Of a stretch of DNA of 64,000 bases, positions 44,939 through 61,300 are shown piece by piece; position 1 is the stretch's first letter; each line of letters begins with the position of its first letter. A program made the position numbers and the translations under genes. Under the pieces are notes generated by a model, which worked only from the letters and a program-made list of their open reading frames with translations, was not told the DNA's origin and ran no database searches. Source of the stretch: Dermanyssus gallinae (taxonomy: Eukaryota > Arthropoda > Arachnida > Mesostigmata > Dermanyssidae); assembly GCA_003439945.1 (NCBI GenBank), contig QVRM01006045.1:23501-87500 (forward strand). Reading direction: 5' to 3'.

Positions 44939-44941
<3 letters not shown>
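44212..44941. mobile_element. Foldback element 3, 730 bp, non-autonomous
   Basis: The ends are CAGGATGTTTCAGGA (left) and, read inward from the right, CAGGGTGTTTCAGGA, in TA flanks. Inside, 44228-44460 and about 44510-44715 are diverged inverted copies (TGGTCGC..TAGA, TTATTAGCTTTCA, CCAAATACCTCAAAATCAT, ACGATTTTTCG, AGATTAAGTGCATG on both arms), followed by a 220-bp unpaired segment. No coding capacity. The sequence is unrelated to the palindromic family at 10470 and 27327, except for the CAGGGTG-type terminus and TA target. Confidence 0.88.

Positions 44942-44998
<57 letters not shown>
44942..44998. repeat. (TA)n tract, right flank of foldback element 3
   Basis: A pure TA run of more than 50 bp directly after the element's last base. 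Confidence 0.92.
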
Positions 44999-45000
<2 letters not shown>

Positions 45001-45089
45001 CTGTTACACAAAACGCTTACTTGATGGCTAAGTTTAGCAGCTGAATTGCATTTGAAAAAATATTTGGTACAGTATTTGATGTTGTTATT

Positions 45090-45175
45090 GCTGGTAGCTT
45101 AAATCTGCGCCTCGCAACCGGAGGAGACACATAGCAGGGGCGCGGGTTCAAGCCCCACCGTTGCCCTACATTTGT
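45090..45175 (+). mobile_element. Possible tRNA-derived SINE head, second type
   Basis: TAGCTTAAATCTGCGCCTCG resembles a degenerate A box and its context, and GCGGGTTCAAGCCCC is a good B box at about tRNA spacing. No clear cloverleaf is formed and no second copy is in the window. A decayed tRNA pseudogene is the alternative. Confidence 0.4.
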
Positions 45176-46643
45176 ATTTATGGAGGTCCGTCTATGAAGC
45201 AATGTGAAAAACAGTTCCGTGGACGTTAAATCTTGGCTGAGGGTCAGCCCGAAAACTTTACTTACGTACTTTACTTCTAGTATGACAGAGACTAACGTAG
45301 CATTCGGAGCACCTTGTTGTTCTTGCCAACAGAAAGCTTCAAATGTTGGCGGATATGAGCATAACAACTTTAGCTTTTTTTTAACAATCTAATGCGCCAT
45401 TCTAAATTGAAATGCTTCCAGATCTAAATGCCAGATCGATATTACCTTGGGACCTGTTTTTAGTTGACTGTTATTCCCTCTGGTCCGGTAGGAGCTCTTC
45501 ATCGATACGTCGCTTCCTTAATTCAAAATAGCCACCAGTCGTTCAGGGGCTATCTTTTACAATAGTGCACGGCCTAGTATCGTAAGTGAATGGTTTGACA
45601 AATCGTATAGCAGAGTTAATGAAGCAATTGTGGATCGTCTCTTAGAGGAATACACCCCTCAATGGTACGATCGCTCTTAAACTCCTGATTGTTTCAGTCG
45701 TGTTGGACAGGTGCTTGCTACATCTGTCAATCGTATTTTCTCATCAGATAGGTATGTCTGGTGATATATTTGGTAAACGTTGTATTTACTAATCACCTAT
45801 GTGCATATATAGCGTCCACGCGACGGAATGTGAAAGGTAGCCAGCGGCTATCGCACAAGATATCGCGGGTTCAATCAGGCGCGGTTTGATCTTTTTTACG
45901 GCAAGTTCTTAACATTTATAAATTTGGGTTATATTCATCGTAAGTAAAATAGATACGGGTAGTGCATACTCTGTGGCATAATACATACATATTAACAAAT
46001 GTTATATGTACCTAGAATATATATATATATATATACAAAGATTATATGTACCTAAGATATTTATATAAAGGTTACATGCTTATAGAATACATATGCACAC
46101 ATACATATATATATCAAACAAACGCGCCTATTAGCTAGATGTAGAATGCGTGTGTAGAATGGATAGGTATGCACATTGACATAGAAATATACGTATACGT
46201 ACATATGGATATATCAAATACAGACATTTGATGATGATTGCAGACCGTTATGTAAGTACTTAACGCGAATTAATTTTATTTTATATTTTACTATAATATT
46301 CGAGGTTTAGGTATTGACTGCGAGAGCTGCTTCATGAGTTGCGTTACGAATTGAAAAAAAGTGCATTTACCTAAAAGCCGTTTATAACAATATGGTATTT
46401 AGCTCCATATGGAGCTTCGATTGGTTACCAAGTGCGGTCGAGAGACTTATGAGATTTGTGTGGGGCTGGATGTCGCAAGTAGCGAGCCCAGCGGAGTTTG
46501 GGTTAGTATGCAAATAAAATTAGTTAGCGCTAAAATGTATCTTACTATGAGCCCAAGGACTTAAGCGCATGCTGCGAGGTGACTTTGAATGCACGCGGGT
46601 TATACAAGTTGAACATGAATGCGAGATGGTTATTAAATACTAT
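45176..46643. other. Intergenic; AT-rich, no recognisable gene
   Basis: A short TA run lies at 46018-46034. A degenerate B-box-like GCGGGTTCAATCA occurs near 45868-45880. Nothing else recognised. Confidence 0.4.
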
Positions 46644-46862
46644 CTATATAAACTGGATAGCTTCTTCAGGATCCTTAAGGATTTTCGACGCAGCGAAGGC
46701 TTTTGACAAGTTCAACTGTTGACCGTTCCCTTTAAGACAGATAAAAAGACGTTGTATGTTTGTACGGACAGTGCATTCTAAATGCTGTAGCGAGTCACCA
46801 TCAAAAATGGCAGTTATATAATTTGCAAATACGATCAGTTTATCTCTCCAATCTAAAACCAT
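46644..46862 (-). pseudogene. CR1-like reverse transcriptase palm fragment
   Basis: The minus strand reads KLIVFANYITAIFDGDSLQH and, further on, GNGQQLNLSKA. This matches the RT motif C-D region (normally YADDTTL...GDSL and NGL.LNLSKT), with the catalytic FADD replaced by FANY. It is 72 codons long, bounded by unrelated sequence, and non-functional. Confidence 0.62.
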
Positions 46863-48792
46863 TGATTAGTTGGCAGGGCTAGTCCTTTTTTATTAATTCA
46901 GCTTTTCCGTATATTGATTTATTTACGTCGATTCGGGTCGGCTTGCAATAACTCATCTGTTTTGAAAGCGTGTCAAGCGTTGTGGAGCTCGCTTTGTCTT
47001 CATATCACACAATGTGTGATGAGTCGGATGCAGAACAAATAGTCTTAAACGGATCCCCGATTATATACAAATAGTCTTAAACCGATCAGCAATTGAGCCA
47101 CCCCGCACGTCATCAATCCAAAGCCAGAATATCTCCCAGAGATATCTGGTTGTCACAACCGTATTGGACAAGCGCTACCTATACCGCTCGCCTGCATTTA
47201 TTCGCCAGGTTGGTAGACTTGGTAAGGCTCGCGCCAAAGAGAACACGTAAGGCTTACCTGTGGTGCTCTAACTTGCTACTAAAGGCTACCTACCGCTCGA
47301 CAAGTATGCTCTTTGTTTGCGAAAGAAAACGGAAATTTGCAATCAGAAGGTTATAGCTCTTACCAACAGCTTAGTACCTTGCGAGGGTATAGCGAGGTAT
47401 TATAGCATAATGGTGTCAAGTAAAGCTACGAAAAAAAAGGCTCAACGAATATTCCCTAGAAGTGATTTACACAACAATGGCTTTAATGATGAGTGGTAGT
47501 TGCGTTTATGTACATCAATCGCAAAAGCCACGTAAGGTGAACCTCCGTGTACTAAAATATCTAAAATAATGGTCTGCCGCATAATTCAAGGGCGCGCAGT
47601 GCTTAAATACGCTGTGACAGTTATTAGGCAGCATACATTGTAAGTTGCTATATGCAACGTATAAAATGTTATTGCGCCAATTTACCATAAGGTATGTTCA
47701 TATTGGCAAGTGAATATAGCGCTGCGTGACGCCGATTGTATAATTTGTTGGTGAGGCCCGCGTCTTCTCGAGGTCTAAGTAACTGGTGTATTATTGCAAT
47801 TGTAACGTTTGTATGTCTTAAACAGAATACATATATTATGCATATCTATATAATTATTTCCGCTGCAGTAACCACAAATTGAAGAGTGAGAAGTAGTTGA
47901 TTGGGTAGTCGAACACACCGACGGAAACACCGTATATTAGGATGGTTCCAATGACAGCCGAGACCCCACGACCACGTAGCGAAAGCACAGAAAACATCTT
48001 AACGAATATAAGAAAACATGCGCACAGCGACTACATTGGATCTGCGAGCGGAGAAACGTCTGTTCTTGCACTTATCCTTGGCCACATAGACGGCTAGTAC
48101 AGGCCGGTGAGGAATTTTCTTAGTTCATATTTGTGGCTATCTCTTCGTCTGGCAATAGGCAGAAGTGTCTATTTGGGTAGCAATCATGGCTATGACAAGT
48201 GGGACGACCTGCAGGAAGCAGATGCACTGGAAATAGATCGACAGATTTAACACGCAAAGTTCATAAAGCCTTCGACGCCATGTGGAGCACAAAGGTTGAC
48301 AAAGCATAACAAACCATCCTGACGGAATTATAAGTTTTCCATGGCACGTTGGAATTGAACTTAGCCATCAGCTCAGTTGTATATAGATCTACACGTGCAT
48401 ATCCGGTCGCCACTAGATCTTCACCAACTGTTTGCTCCCCTCGCTGTGTCACGCGTCATCGAACTTTTTGTTAATTGAGATCTGCGTATGTTTACCAATC
48501 CGCTGAGAACTATACACGAGCTATAACCTCCTCTTTCATAATAAATGATGAAGCATGATCGAAGCAGTTTGAGAAATACGAAATACTGTCGTGAACCCCC
48601 AGTGGTTTCTCTTTGGAGGAAGCTAATCAACACGAAATTAAGGATAGATAAATACATACATTTATACCGACCTCCAGCGACATCCAGCGAGATTCGATAG
48701 AAACCTGTTCTGGGCCATTTTCTCCCTGTGTTTGGCATACTACTTTGCTTACGTTTATTTCTAGTAAGTTAAAATCAGCACAGCTACAGTCT

Positions 48793-48876
48793 ACAACAGA
48801 AACGAGACAGCACTTTTACTCCACAGTAGTAAAGACAACAGAAACGAGACAGCACTTATTCTTCACAATAGTAAAG
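48793..48876. repeat. 42-bp direct duplication
   Basis: ACAACAGAAACGAGACAGCA plus 22 more bases occurs at 48793-48834 and again immediately at 48835-48876, with three differences. Confidence 0.9.
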
Positions 48877-49330
48877 ACTATGCAGCACAGCTCTACAATA
48901 AAAATTAGGCGGCAAAGACTATGCAGCGTTCAATACAGCCAAGAAAATCGCTAGGCGGCAGAGGTTCATACAGCAGCTTCGGGAGAGTGGTCGAGACGAG
49001 GAGCCAAGGGAGGTGCATAGACAAAGATTTAGCTGAATTACGAAGAAATGGCAGGGATGCCTCTCCTATGGCTTCGAAAAAGGGCCAAGCATTACCGAGC
49101 CTGCGAGGGTGGAGAGGAATTCGGGTTTGGTGGGTTTGTGCGTCCCACACTAGAAACGCAGACTGCTAGTGACGCATAAGCATTCTGCATTCCCAAAACA
49201 TTTCAGAAATGAAAGATTCAGGTTGACCTTAACGCAGCACTCTCTACCCGGCCTGTCGCCAAAAGTATGGAACGAACGATCGCAGAAAGTGCGCTCCAAA
49301 GTGCGGAGCGGGTAGGCGTTATTAATATAC

Positions 49331-49375
49331 GTTTGATCATGAAACTTAAACCATGTTTAAGTTTCATGATCAAAC
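49331..49375. repeat. Perfect 20-bp hairpin with a 5-nt loop
   Basis: The arm GTTTGATCATGAAACTTAAA is followed by CCATG and then the exact reverse complement. No mismatch. Confidence 0.95.
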
Positions 49376-49587
49376 TATTTGGTCAAACAATTACTAGCTG
49401 ACAACCATTGTTCTTATCTTTTAAGTCTGTGCATTATTGACATTAGACAATACGGAATTACCCTATGATAAGGTTATATAGTAAGCACGTTTATGTAATA
49501 TAGAACTGTGTGTATGTATAGAATTCTGTGGGCACACGTTACAGATGCATGTGCTACAAAGATAAGTAGATTCAATTATTGACTTGA

Positions 49588-49790
49588 CCAAGCAAGATAG
49601 CTTAGTGGCAAAAGCCTTTGCCTTGCATTCGGGAGGCCTGAGTTCGAGATCCAGACCGGCCACTCCTAAATTGGTTTTCATGGTTCCCAATTTAAACAAG
49701 GTGAATGCCGGAGTGGATTAAAAATCGACCATGATCGAAAAAAAAGGGGAACACAGATGTCTCAATAAAAAGAGATGGTGCATTACCATC
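49588..49790 (+). mobile_element. tRNA-derived SINE, copy 2
   Basis: Aligns with copy 1 at 13824: AGATAGCTTAGTGGC (A box), AGTTCGAGATCC (B box), GACCGGCCACTC, AATTGGTTTTCATGG..CCCAATTT and GGTGAATGCCGGA, then CGACCATGA and an A-rich stretch. The two copies differ by scattered substitutions and an indel, so they are old and independently inserted. Confidence 0.87.
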
Positions 49791-52848
<3,058 letters not shown>

Positions 52849-53181
52849 CTAATCGTAGTCCGAGTCTTCCATATTATTATTATTATCACTCTCTTCATCA
52901 GAGGAGTCAAGACGCTTCCTGCGTGGCCGGCCCGGACCGCGCCCACTGCCGGGTTTTCGACCTCTTCGGCCAGGAGTTCTCGGTTCTTTGGTCGAACTTA
53001 GCCGTAGTTTAGGGATAGGCCCGCGACGCTTTTTTTCCGGTGAAGGAGTCGCTTCATGGCCGGGTGGCAGTATTACCGTGGTGGCCGACGGCGGGGCAGG
53101 CTTTTCTGGCGGCGGGGGCGCCTTTGAGATCTTAAGGACGATGCCATTGCTTGACTCCTCCACGCGAGTTACAAGCGGACC
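52849..53181 (-). CDS. Nipped-B: Nipped-B terminal coding exon (basic AT-hook-like and acidic tail)
   Basis: The acceptor GTACAG precedes GPLVTRVEES and the stop is TAG at 52851-52849. The exon is Pro-rich, then strongly basic with GRGPGRPRRKR, which resembles an AT-hook (core GRP flanked by basic residues), and ends with an acidic DSSDEESD..DSDYD tail. No poly(A) signal of the AATAAA type was found on the minus strand in the 0.5 kb downstream. Confidence 0.88.
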   Translation of the reverse strand, partial: GPLVTRVEESSNGIVLKISKAPPPPEKPAPPSATTVILPPGHEATPSPEKKRRGPIPKLRLSSTKEPRTPGRRGRKPGSGRGPGRPRRKRLDSSDEESDNNNNMEDSDYD

Positions 53182-56100
53182 CTGTACAATGAAACAAAAT
53201 GCCAATACATGAAATGAAACAGCTGCAACGTGAGTGATCCCATAGATTAAGCAATGTATGAGAAGCTGCAAACGACCGATTTTATTTTTTTAATTGAATT
53301 GTACGGTATTATAACTCACTACACGACGGCGCTCTATATATATATATATATATATATATATCGAGAGAGTATATATTCTCCTATTGTAGAGTTACAGAGA
53401 TATTTGATCAACTCACTACACAAGGGGCTTGTGAGTGATATTTATATAGCGTTACAAGAGTTTGTTAGATGTCGAATACATACGCACAAAACAATAAGGT
53501 CAATCGTCTGATCGATAAATTATTCTCGAACGGAACCTGTGTTCCAATCTGTGCACGCTACTGTTCAATATAAGGACGACATACCTGAGTTTGTTCCTCC
53601 TGATCATCATCGTTGGGATCGATGCTAAGCATCAGCTGGCGAAAGTGTATGTACTGCTCGACCAGACGGCGTTTGCCCTCTTCGTCGAGCTGCTCCCTGA
53701 CGTCCAGAGATCCATCAGGTTCTTTTAGCTTCTCGAGCGTGAGCGAGGGTGAAAAATGAACGCCAACCTTTCTGCTCACCTGCTTCTCGTAAACTTTCGC
53801 TTGTTCGTTTGGTGAGTATTGCTGAATTCTGGCGTCCGTTAACCCGTAGATCTCTTTCAGGGCCTGCTTGCATAGCAATAATAGGATGCAGGCGTGCGAG
53901 CTGATCATACACTCCTGCGCTACCCGCGTGTCCTGCGGAAGTCGCTCGATAAGCGACTCGAAATCATCGTCGTCGTCCGAATCGCTCTCGTTAGCTCCCA
54001 GTCGCCGCTGATCGTTGTTGTGCTGCTGCTGCTGCTGTCCGCCACGGCGTGACAATTGCTCGCGGAAGTTGTGCAGCAAGCTCGTACCAGTCACCGACAG
54101 ATGGATGTCGATGTGATGCATTACAAACAGGGGTTCGTCCTGCACGAGGTACGGAAAATAGACAACGTTATCTGCGATGTACAGCAGCTCCATGAGGGGC
54201 GTCCGGTTGGAATCATCGAATGCCTTGAGCAACGATAACAGAAACGCTCTTCTCGTCTGTCGAGTTGACCGTAGCACTGTGTAGAGGAAGCCGTTGCGTG
54301 CAATCGGCTGGCCGTCGGCCTGCAGCCGAACGCCCCGAATAAGGCGATCGTCTCTCTGCCGGTCTTCCTTGAGCACCGTCTGAAGCTTGTAGCTCAGGCG
54401 CACCCCTGCGCCGGCCTTCATCTGAACGAAGCCCGGATACTTCTTTTCGAGTTCTTGAAGCAACCGTTCGGCCGTCGTGCGCGTATGCGGGTCATCATCG
54501 CTACCCAGACAGGAAAGGTAGGGCACCATCTGAACGGGATGTACCAGGCCTTGGCCAAGCACAAGCTGGATAACGTAGAGCGCCTGTTTACGCACTTGCA
54601 GGTGATTCGAAATGACCGACGCAAGGATCGGTTTGAGGTAGAGTTGGATGACGGTTGAGGCCATACCCGAGGCTACATCGCCCATCTCTTTGAGGTTCTC
54701 CTTCTTCGTCTGTTTCGCCCATTCGCGATCCCTTTCAATCATCTTTTGCTCCTCTTCATGAAGATACGTCTTGATGTTGGTCAGTACCGACACCTTAAAC
54801 GTTGATGATACTCCTGCGTTGCCAAGGATGTCATAATACAAGTTTTTCACATCGTCACCCAACATGAGATCGTAGTGCCGGTTTAACATCGAGCCGAGAC
54901 CCTGCAGTGCTTTTAGGCGAACTGCCTCGTCTGAATGATTGTTGAAATGCACAAAGCAATCAAACACCGCCGTCTTTTCGCTGACTTCAGGAGTTGCAGG
55001 ATCTTGAAGATGTTCGAAGTCGAAGTGCTTACAGATCAAGCCTGCCGTAAATAGATTGCGCATCAGTACTGGTCTCAGCGCTTTATCGGGCTCATTTTTG
55101 CAGATCTCCAAGGTTTTTACAATCTTTTTGAAGCAATCACGAACCAACTTGTGATTCTTGGTGACCAGGTTAACAACCTTGCCGAGACAACTAGTCGCAG
55201 ATGGTAGAACAGCAGAATGCCCCCGAAGGATGAGCTTCGTTAGGCCCTCTTCGACTTGTACCAGGAAATCCTCGGACGGGTGATCAACGAGGGGTACCAC
55301 CAACTCAAGGCAATTCACCACGCACTTAATGATCATTTGCTCTGCTACCGTTGTACACGAGACTAATAGGTATGGCTGGAAAACCTGTAAACAAACCAAT
55401 CCATACACATATGATCGTATATTTGTGTTAGTTAATGTATATACATATTAATCTGATTATATATTGATAGAATGCAAAATTGAAGCATATTAATGTAATT
55501 ATACTTTGATTGGATAATTATCCTCACGAATTTGCAATGTCAATATCGTTTTGGCGAAAAATTGAATCTACGCCGTACTAACCTGATAATGTTTCGTCGT
55601 CATGGAGGGCTCGATCTTGGTAAACATGTTCAACGTGGTAAGACAGGCAATTAGATGTGGCCGAGCACTTTGCTGCTGATCGCCGTCCAACTCCAAAACA
55701 TTTTGGACGAGGCAATCAACAATCTGACGGCATGCGGTTTTTGTCTGCGGCAAAGCCAGTTCGTGCTCTTTCGATCGAAGCAGGTTCGATAGCAGCTGCT
55801 CAAACCACTCGAGGCCGGTATCCCGACACGCAGCCACGACGTGACAGATGTTTTTCACTTTTTGCTCGATCCGCTCCGTCTCGCGTTCCTTGCAGGGGAC
55901 GAACCACATCGACTGGAACACCTCCCCGACGAGTTTCTTTACCGCCTCCTCATCGTTCACACGTCGAATAATGCGAACGCAGATTTCGGGCACCTTCTCG
56001 AAGTCGGGTTGCTCCACACAGATGTCCTTGAGAATTTTGATGACGCGTTTGCGCACCGATACGCCCGTGTCAAGAATCCGCTGCGTGAGCATATCGTAGT

Positions 56101-58253
56101 AGACGTCGATCAACTCGGGCGATTGCAATAGGAACTTACCTAGCAAGTCAACAGCGGCCTCACGGACCGACGTGGCTGAATCGAGGAGGCGCGAATGCAC
56201 AGCGAACTTCACATTCGGCCGCCGCAAGATGTCCGGATCGGCTTCGACCACCTGAGTGAGGCACTTCATCGCCTTCGTGCGCACAGCTGTCGTGTTCTCG
56301 CCGAGTACTTTGAGAATCTGCGAGAGATAAATGTCGAAACTGCGCGAGAAGGGCCGTCGAGACGCAAGAAATCGCGAAATCAGCTCGGCCGTTTCGTAGT
56401 CGAGCGTTGTTCGGATAATCTCAACTGTGCCAAACTCCGCATAGTCCTGCTGAATAGTTTCACAAATAAAACGCTTTCGCCTTTCGGCCAACTTCTGCAC
56501 TTTCATTTGATCCTTGTCCTCTTTCTGTGGGTCGTCTTCATCTTCCGGCTCACTCTTCACCTCCTTTTTCTTCACTAAATCCTTCGCCTTGTCCACGGAC
56601 CTTGAAGCTCTGTCTTCTTTCTTCACCTTTGCTTCCTCGTCTGCAATAGAGAGAGCCAGTGCGCGAAAAAATACATTTATTAAAAAATCTTATCAGTTCT
56701 TCGGTGGCTACGCAATTAGTGCGTTTATTAAAAACATGTACAAAGACAGAACTTTAGTTATTTCACGACAGGCAATCGGATACGTAAACTTACACGAAAA
56801 AAGTCGCAAAACAACGTTTGCGAAGGCACCACGAACCTCCATTACCAACTCGATTATAGGGGCTGTACTTAAAGATATTTTTAGAACTTGATAAATATTT
56901 AATATCCATTTGCTTTAGCTAGCGCGCATAAGTATACCGAATGACGCCACGGTTAAAACAAAGTCGTATTGCGCGATGCATAGATTACACTAATCAAAAA
57001 AAAAATGCAACGTGTTCATCATTAAGTTTTACTACATATTTCTGTCAAACTCAAGACAGCGCTGACAACTACTACTCAGACAATTACTGTGTGTGTATAA
57101 AGTTACCTCGACATAATCAGCTTTAATCTTCTTACTTTTGTCGACGAGCAGCAACGTCGTGAAGCATTATATATATTCTTCTAAATAAATCTTCCAACTA
57201 GCGTGTTAGGGATTTCGCCGATCGATCAGACTGCGTAAACGTTTTTTTCGCAAATCCTACACAAAGGCTGCGTCGTACTATCTAGATATGACTCTTCAAT
57301 TATTTGTAACGATTTGAAACATTACGTCCCGTACTTTTAGTAATTAAAGCGATACGTTCAGCAGTAATTACTACGGCGCACCTAAATACACCTAGATGAA
57401 ATAAATATCTAGATACAGACCACGTCATAAGCCTTTGATCATTTATTAACTGTCAACGTAATGCATAACTTGCTTCTCGATCAGTCTTATAAAATATTGA
57501 CGCTTGCAGAAAGTCAGCAGAAATCGTGTCCCAAATGCGACAAGATCAATAGAGTCTCGCTGCTCCTATGTATACCAAGTGTTTCGAAGATACGAAGTGT
57601 GAAATTAACCGCAAATGTGTCAATAGACCTCAGTAAATTCAATGTTGTTTGATATGATCAAATTACGGAAATAGGCCAGTCAACCTATTACGATTCTCAG
57701 CTGACAGAACAATTAACATCGGTCCAACTACCATCACACGGTTTTTAGCTCGAAAAATTGGCCAAAACGCTGCAAAATCTAGGAACGTGTTTTAGCATTA
57801 CTTGGCATCATAAGTGGCTAGGGCAGGCCATTCACTAACCGCTTTGTTCACCTACACATCTGTCTTATATAGTCATAAGACCTCGATGTCCAACGGGTTA
57901 AATTATCATTTTTTCTTACCGTCCATTTTGTCGCCAGTCAACGTCCGATCTTTGAGATCGGCACACCCTGTTGGCAATACCGGTCCTCCACCGCTAATCG
58001 CCTTCTGTGCCGCCGCGGCATCGACCTTAGCATTGGCTACAGCATCCTTGTACCACTGCGCCAGATAGAAACGCTTGGAGAACTCCAGCGAGTGGTCCGA
58101 TTCGATGTTACCGTCGAGATAATGCAGAAGCGCTTGCTGAAGAATTGTCACTTCATCCCGTTCCTCCTGCAAGACCGATTCATAGGAGCACGCACACACA
58201 CACAATACAGACACAAAGACGCGTACTTAATCGTTAGTACAGTTTAACGTTCA

Positions 58254-58302
<49 letters not shown>

Positions 58303-61300
58303 GTATGCAGTATTATTATGTCCATCACATTAGAACTAATATAGACATTTTTACTTGTGAATGTAAGATCGCAAGCAAACCCTCTGTCTGAACACACCTT
58401 TAGTTTTGCGGCATTGCTTTTCTTCTTTTTCTTCGACTTGCTGCTCTGGCTAGCGGCGATAGCGTCATCGTCGTCGTTGTTGTCATCATCACAAATCTGC
58501 CGCAGAATATCGTCAATGACTTCCTGTCGAATCTTCGTCTGAACGGCATCTTTACGTAGCCGGGCAGCGACCACGCCGAGGTACTCAAGCGACGAAGTTC
58601 GCATCGACATATCAAGATTCTTATTGCTGAAGTTGTTCACCAACAACTGACCGAGCAGCGACAGCATGAGCTCGGAAGCTGGCCATTCGGGCTTGTTCAC
58701 CGTAGATAACAAGTCCTGCACGAAGTTCTCAAACAATGGCCTGCAAACAAATCGATCATTCGGTCAGCCAGGCTACCAGTCATTGCCCACACACGCAAAG
58801 TCTTACGCAACCACCCACGATACGCAAATGCTGTCTACGGAAACCCTATAATAATCAGTCATAACATCACTGGGATCTTCTTTCTTTTCATTGATAGTGC
58901 TACTACGAATACAATACGATTAAGTTAACATCATCGTAAAATAAACAAAATATACGTGAGTAAAAACAACAAAAACAACAACAACAACAACAAGAAGACG
59001 AGCAAATAGCCGGATGATAACTCACCGATAGTCCATCTCCTCGTGCTTCACCCCACACTTCTTCAGGAATACCGAAAGAAAGCTGACAGCAGTCCGTAAC
59101 GCTTCGTCGTACGATGTCATTAGCACAACTTCGTCCAACGGCTTATATTCATCCTTATCGTTGTTGTTGTTACCATTGTTACCGTTCGCGTTACTGTTGC
59201 TACTACTACTACTACAACTGTTACTGTTGTTGTTGTTATTATTGTTGTTGTTGGTGTTGTTGCTGGCGCTGTTAGTGGTAGCATTGTTATTACTACTGCT
59301 GCCATCTTTGTCCTTCTCCCGTCCAGGAAGCTTTTTCTGGGGACTGTCCTTATCATCTCGTTCATCCTTCTTCGTAGATTCGACCGCCGGAAGCCTGACC
59401 ACACTGTGGATCAGCTGAAGGACCTGCACCACCACAAAACAACACATTCATCAATTAAGGCACCACTTCGGGTTGGATGTTAAAAGTAATGTTTCAAAGT
59501 CCTCAAAGCACGGCCTACTCACCACCTTGTCTTTGTCCCGGCAATCTCTGAGCTACTAACTTTTAGCAGTTAGCCAAGTCTAATATTTATATATACGTAT
59601 CTGTACACATGCGTCACACATTTTATGCATGTATACTCTGTGCCTACAATAATAATAATCCATGATAAAATTAGTTCCATGATTGTCCCTAACGAACACT
59701 GAGCCCACAAAGCATCTACCGTATGCCAAAGTAAAATGCGCACAGAAACTGCATCCCATTGCCAACCAGACATCAAAATTATTTATCCATGGTTAAGGTC
59801 CAAGTCAAGGCAACATCTATATAGAAGTCAAGCTAATATGGACTCAAACGCGTCTTAAAACTCAGAGAGAATTCTCCTCCACAAAAATTCCGGCAAAATC
59901 AGAGTCTGCGATGCACTAGCGCACAATATTACGGTTATGTAGAAGGTACATGTGTCCCATTAACAGATGCGGATATGTAGGTCTTCAGTGACGCACCCAG
60001 ATTCCCAGCTACAATATATTGAGTATCGAAAGGTAAATAAACGTACGAAACTCACAGCTGGATGTGCCCATAAACGTTGCAATAAACATCCGCCTAGAAA
60101 AAATAATAAGCAGTAAACTACTCCCTCTGGATGGCGCGCGAGCTGACCTAACTAGAGATAAAAACTTAGTTTTACATATACAATATCGTGTCGTAAATAA
60201 AGCGACAACATACCGTGGTGTATGGGGCATGAGGTTAAACTAAGCAAATCAATAACTGCAGCGTTACGACTTACCAGTGCTGTAAGCATCTGGATTTGTT
60301 CTTCTGAATTGAGGCGGTAATTTCTAAGGCTGCGCTTTGATGTCGGCAATCGCGCAATTGATGCTAAAATGTCCTCGAGGATGAGCTGGCGGTGAGGTAC
60401 ATAGCGGCTGAAGATTGCGGTGACAAGGCGCAACGCATTCAACTGCAGTTCCGACACGCCTTCGACGAAAAATGGACTTACGCCTAAACTCGACGCCTTT
60501 AGCACGATCGTATCGGTAAGAGACTGCAATTTGAGCAGCTCGGCTAGAAGGCCTACTGCTTCATGAAGCTTGTTGTACAACTGGGTGACAATCTTCTGGC
60601 TGCGTGATTTCATTGACGAGTAATAGCGCTTCTGCTTGAGGGAGGCTGTTGATTCTTCATCCTTTTTTGATACCCGATAGGCTGGGTCAAAAGCGGGAAA
60701 GATCGTATTTTGCACCTGGAATTTTACGAACGTTACTATGCGTTCGATAACGTCCTCGAGGAAGACCTTCTCAGGCATGTCGGCCGCTGTCATGATATAG
60801 AGTGCAGTTAACGAGCTGTCTGCGCTGCGTTGAATTTTATCCATCATCAGTTCATGAGCAGCTCCTTCGTCTTCGTCGTGGTCTCCGCTGAGACAAACGC
60901 GACAGCCATCGAGGATATTCCGCTCCAGAATTGTCAGCAATCTAGTAAGAACGAGTCCAATTAGACAACACTTCGTTAAGAATAGCTCAGTTTTCAATTC
61001 ATGATTGGTTGAAACTGTTGGCACTCTTTTTGGTAAGCTCATATTTATCTCAATGAGAATTTATATTCAACACTAGACTTAGAATGTCCGAAAAGTATGT
61101 CCGAGAGCCGTGCTTGCCTTGCACTCTCTGTGTAGGTTACAAATATGCAAACTATGTTCACTCACATCTTAGCTTAAAAGCCAACTACTCACCTCACAAG
61201 TCTGTCCGCCGGTACTTGATTGATAGCTCGCAGCACTTTGAGCTTAGCGCTCTCATCAGTAAGTTCTTTTAAGGTCTTATGCGGAATAAGAACCTCTTCC

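Larger units (their letters stand above)
46863..49587. other. Intergenic; no recognisable gene
   Basis: Open frames of 60-105 codons (for example 47093-47356, 48421-48738 and 48905-49150) show no recognised domain or partner on the other strand. They may be chance or decayed repeats. Confidence 0.4.

Noticed and set aside
45090..45175. A functional tRNA gene
   Set aside because: A good B box but no complete cloverleaf; at best a SINE head or tRNA pseudogene.
58251..58397. Extension of Nipped-B exon 5 into the following sequence
   Set aside because: The frame stays open past 58398 but runs into a (TA)n tract. A GTGTGT donor at 58397 joins in phase to the conserved exon at 58166, so this is intron.
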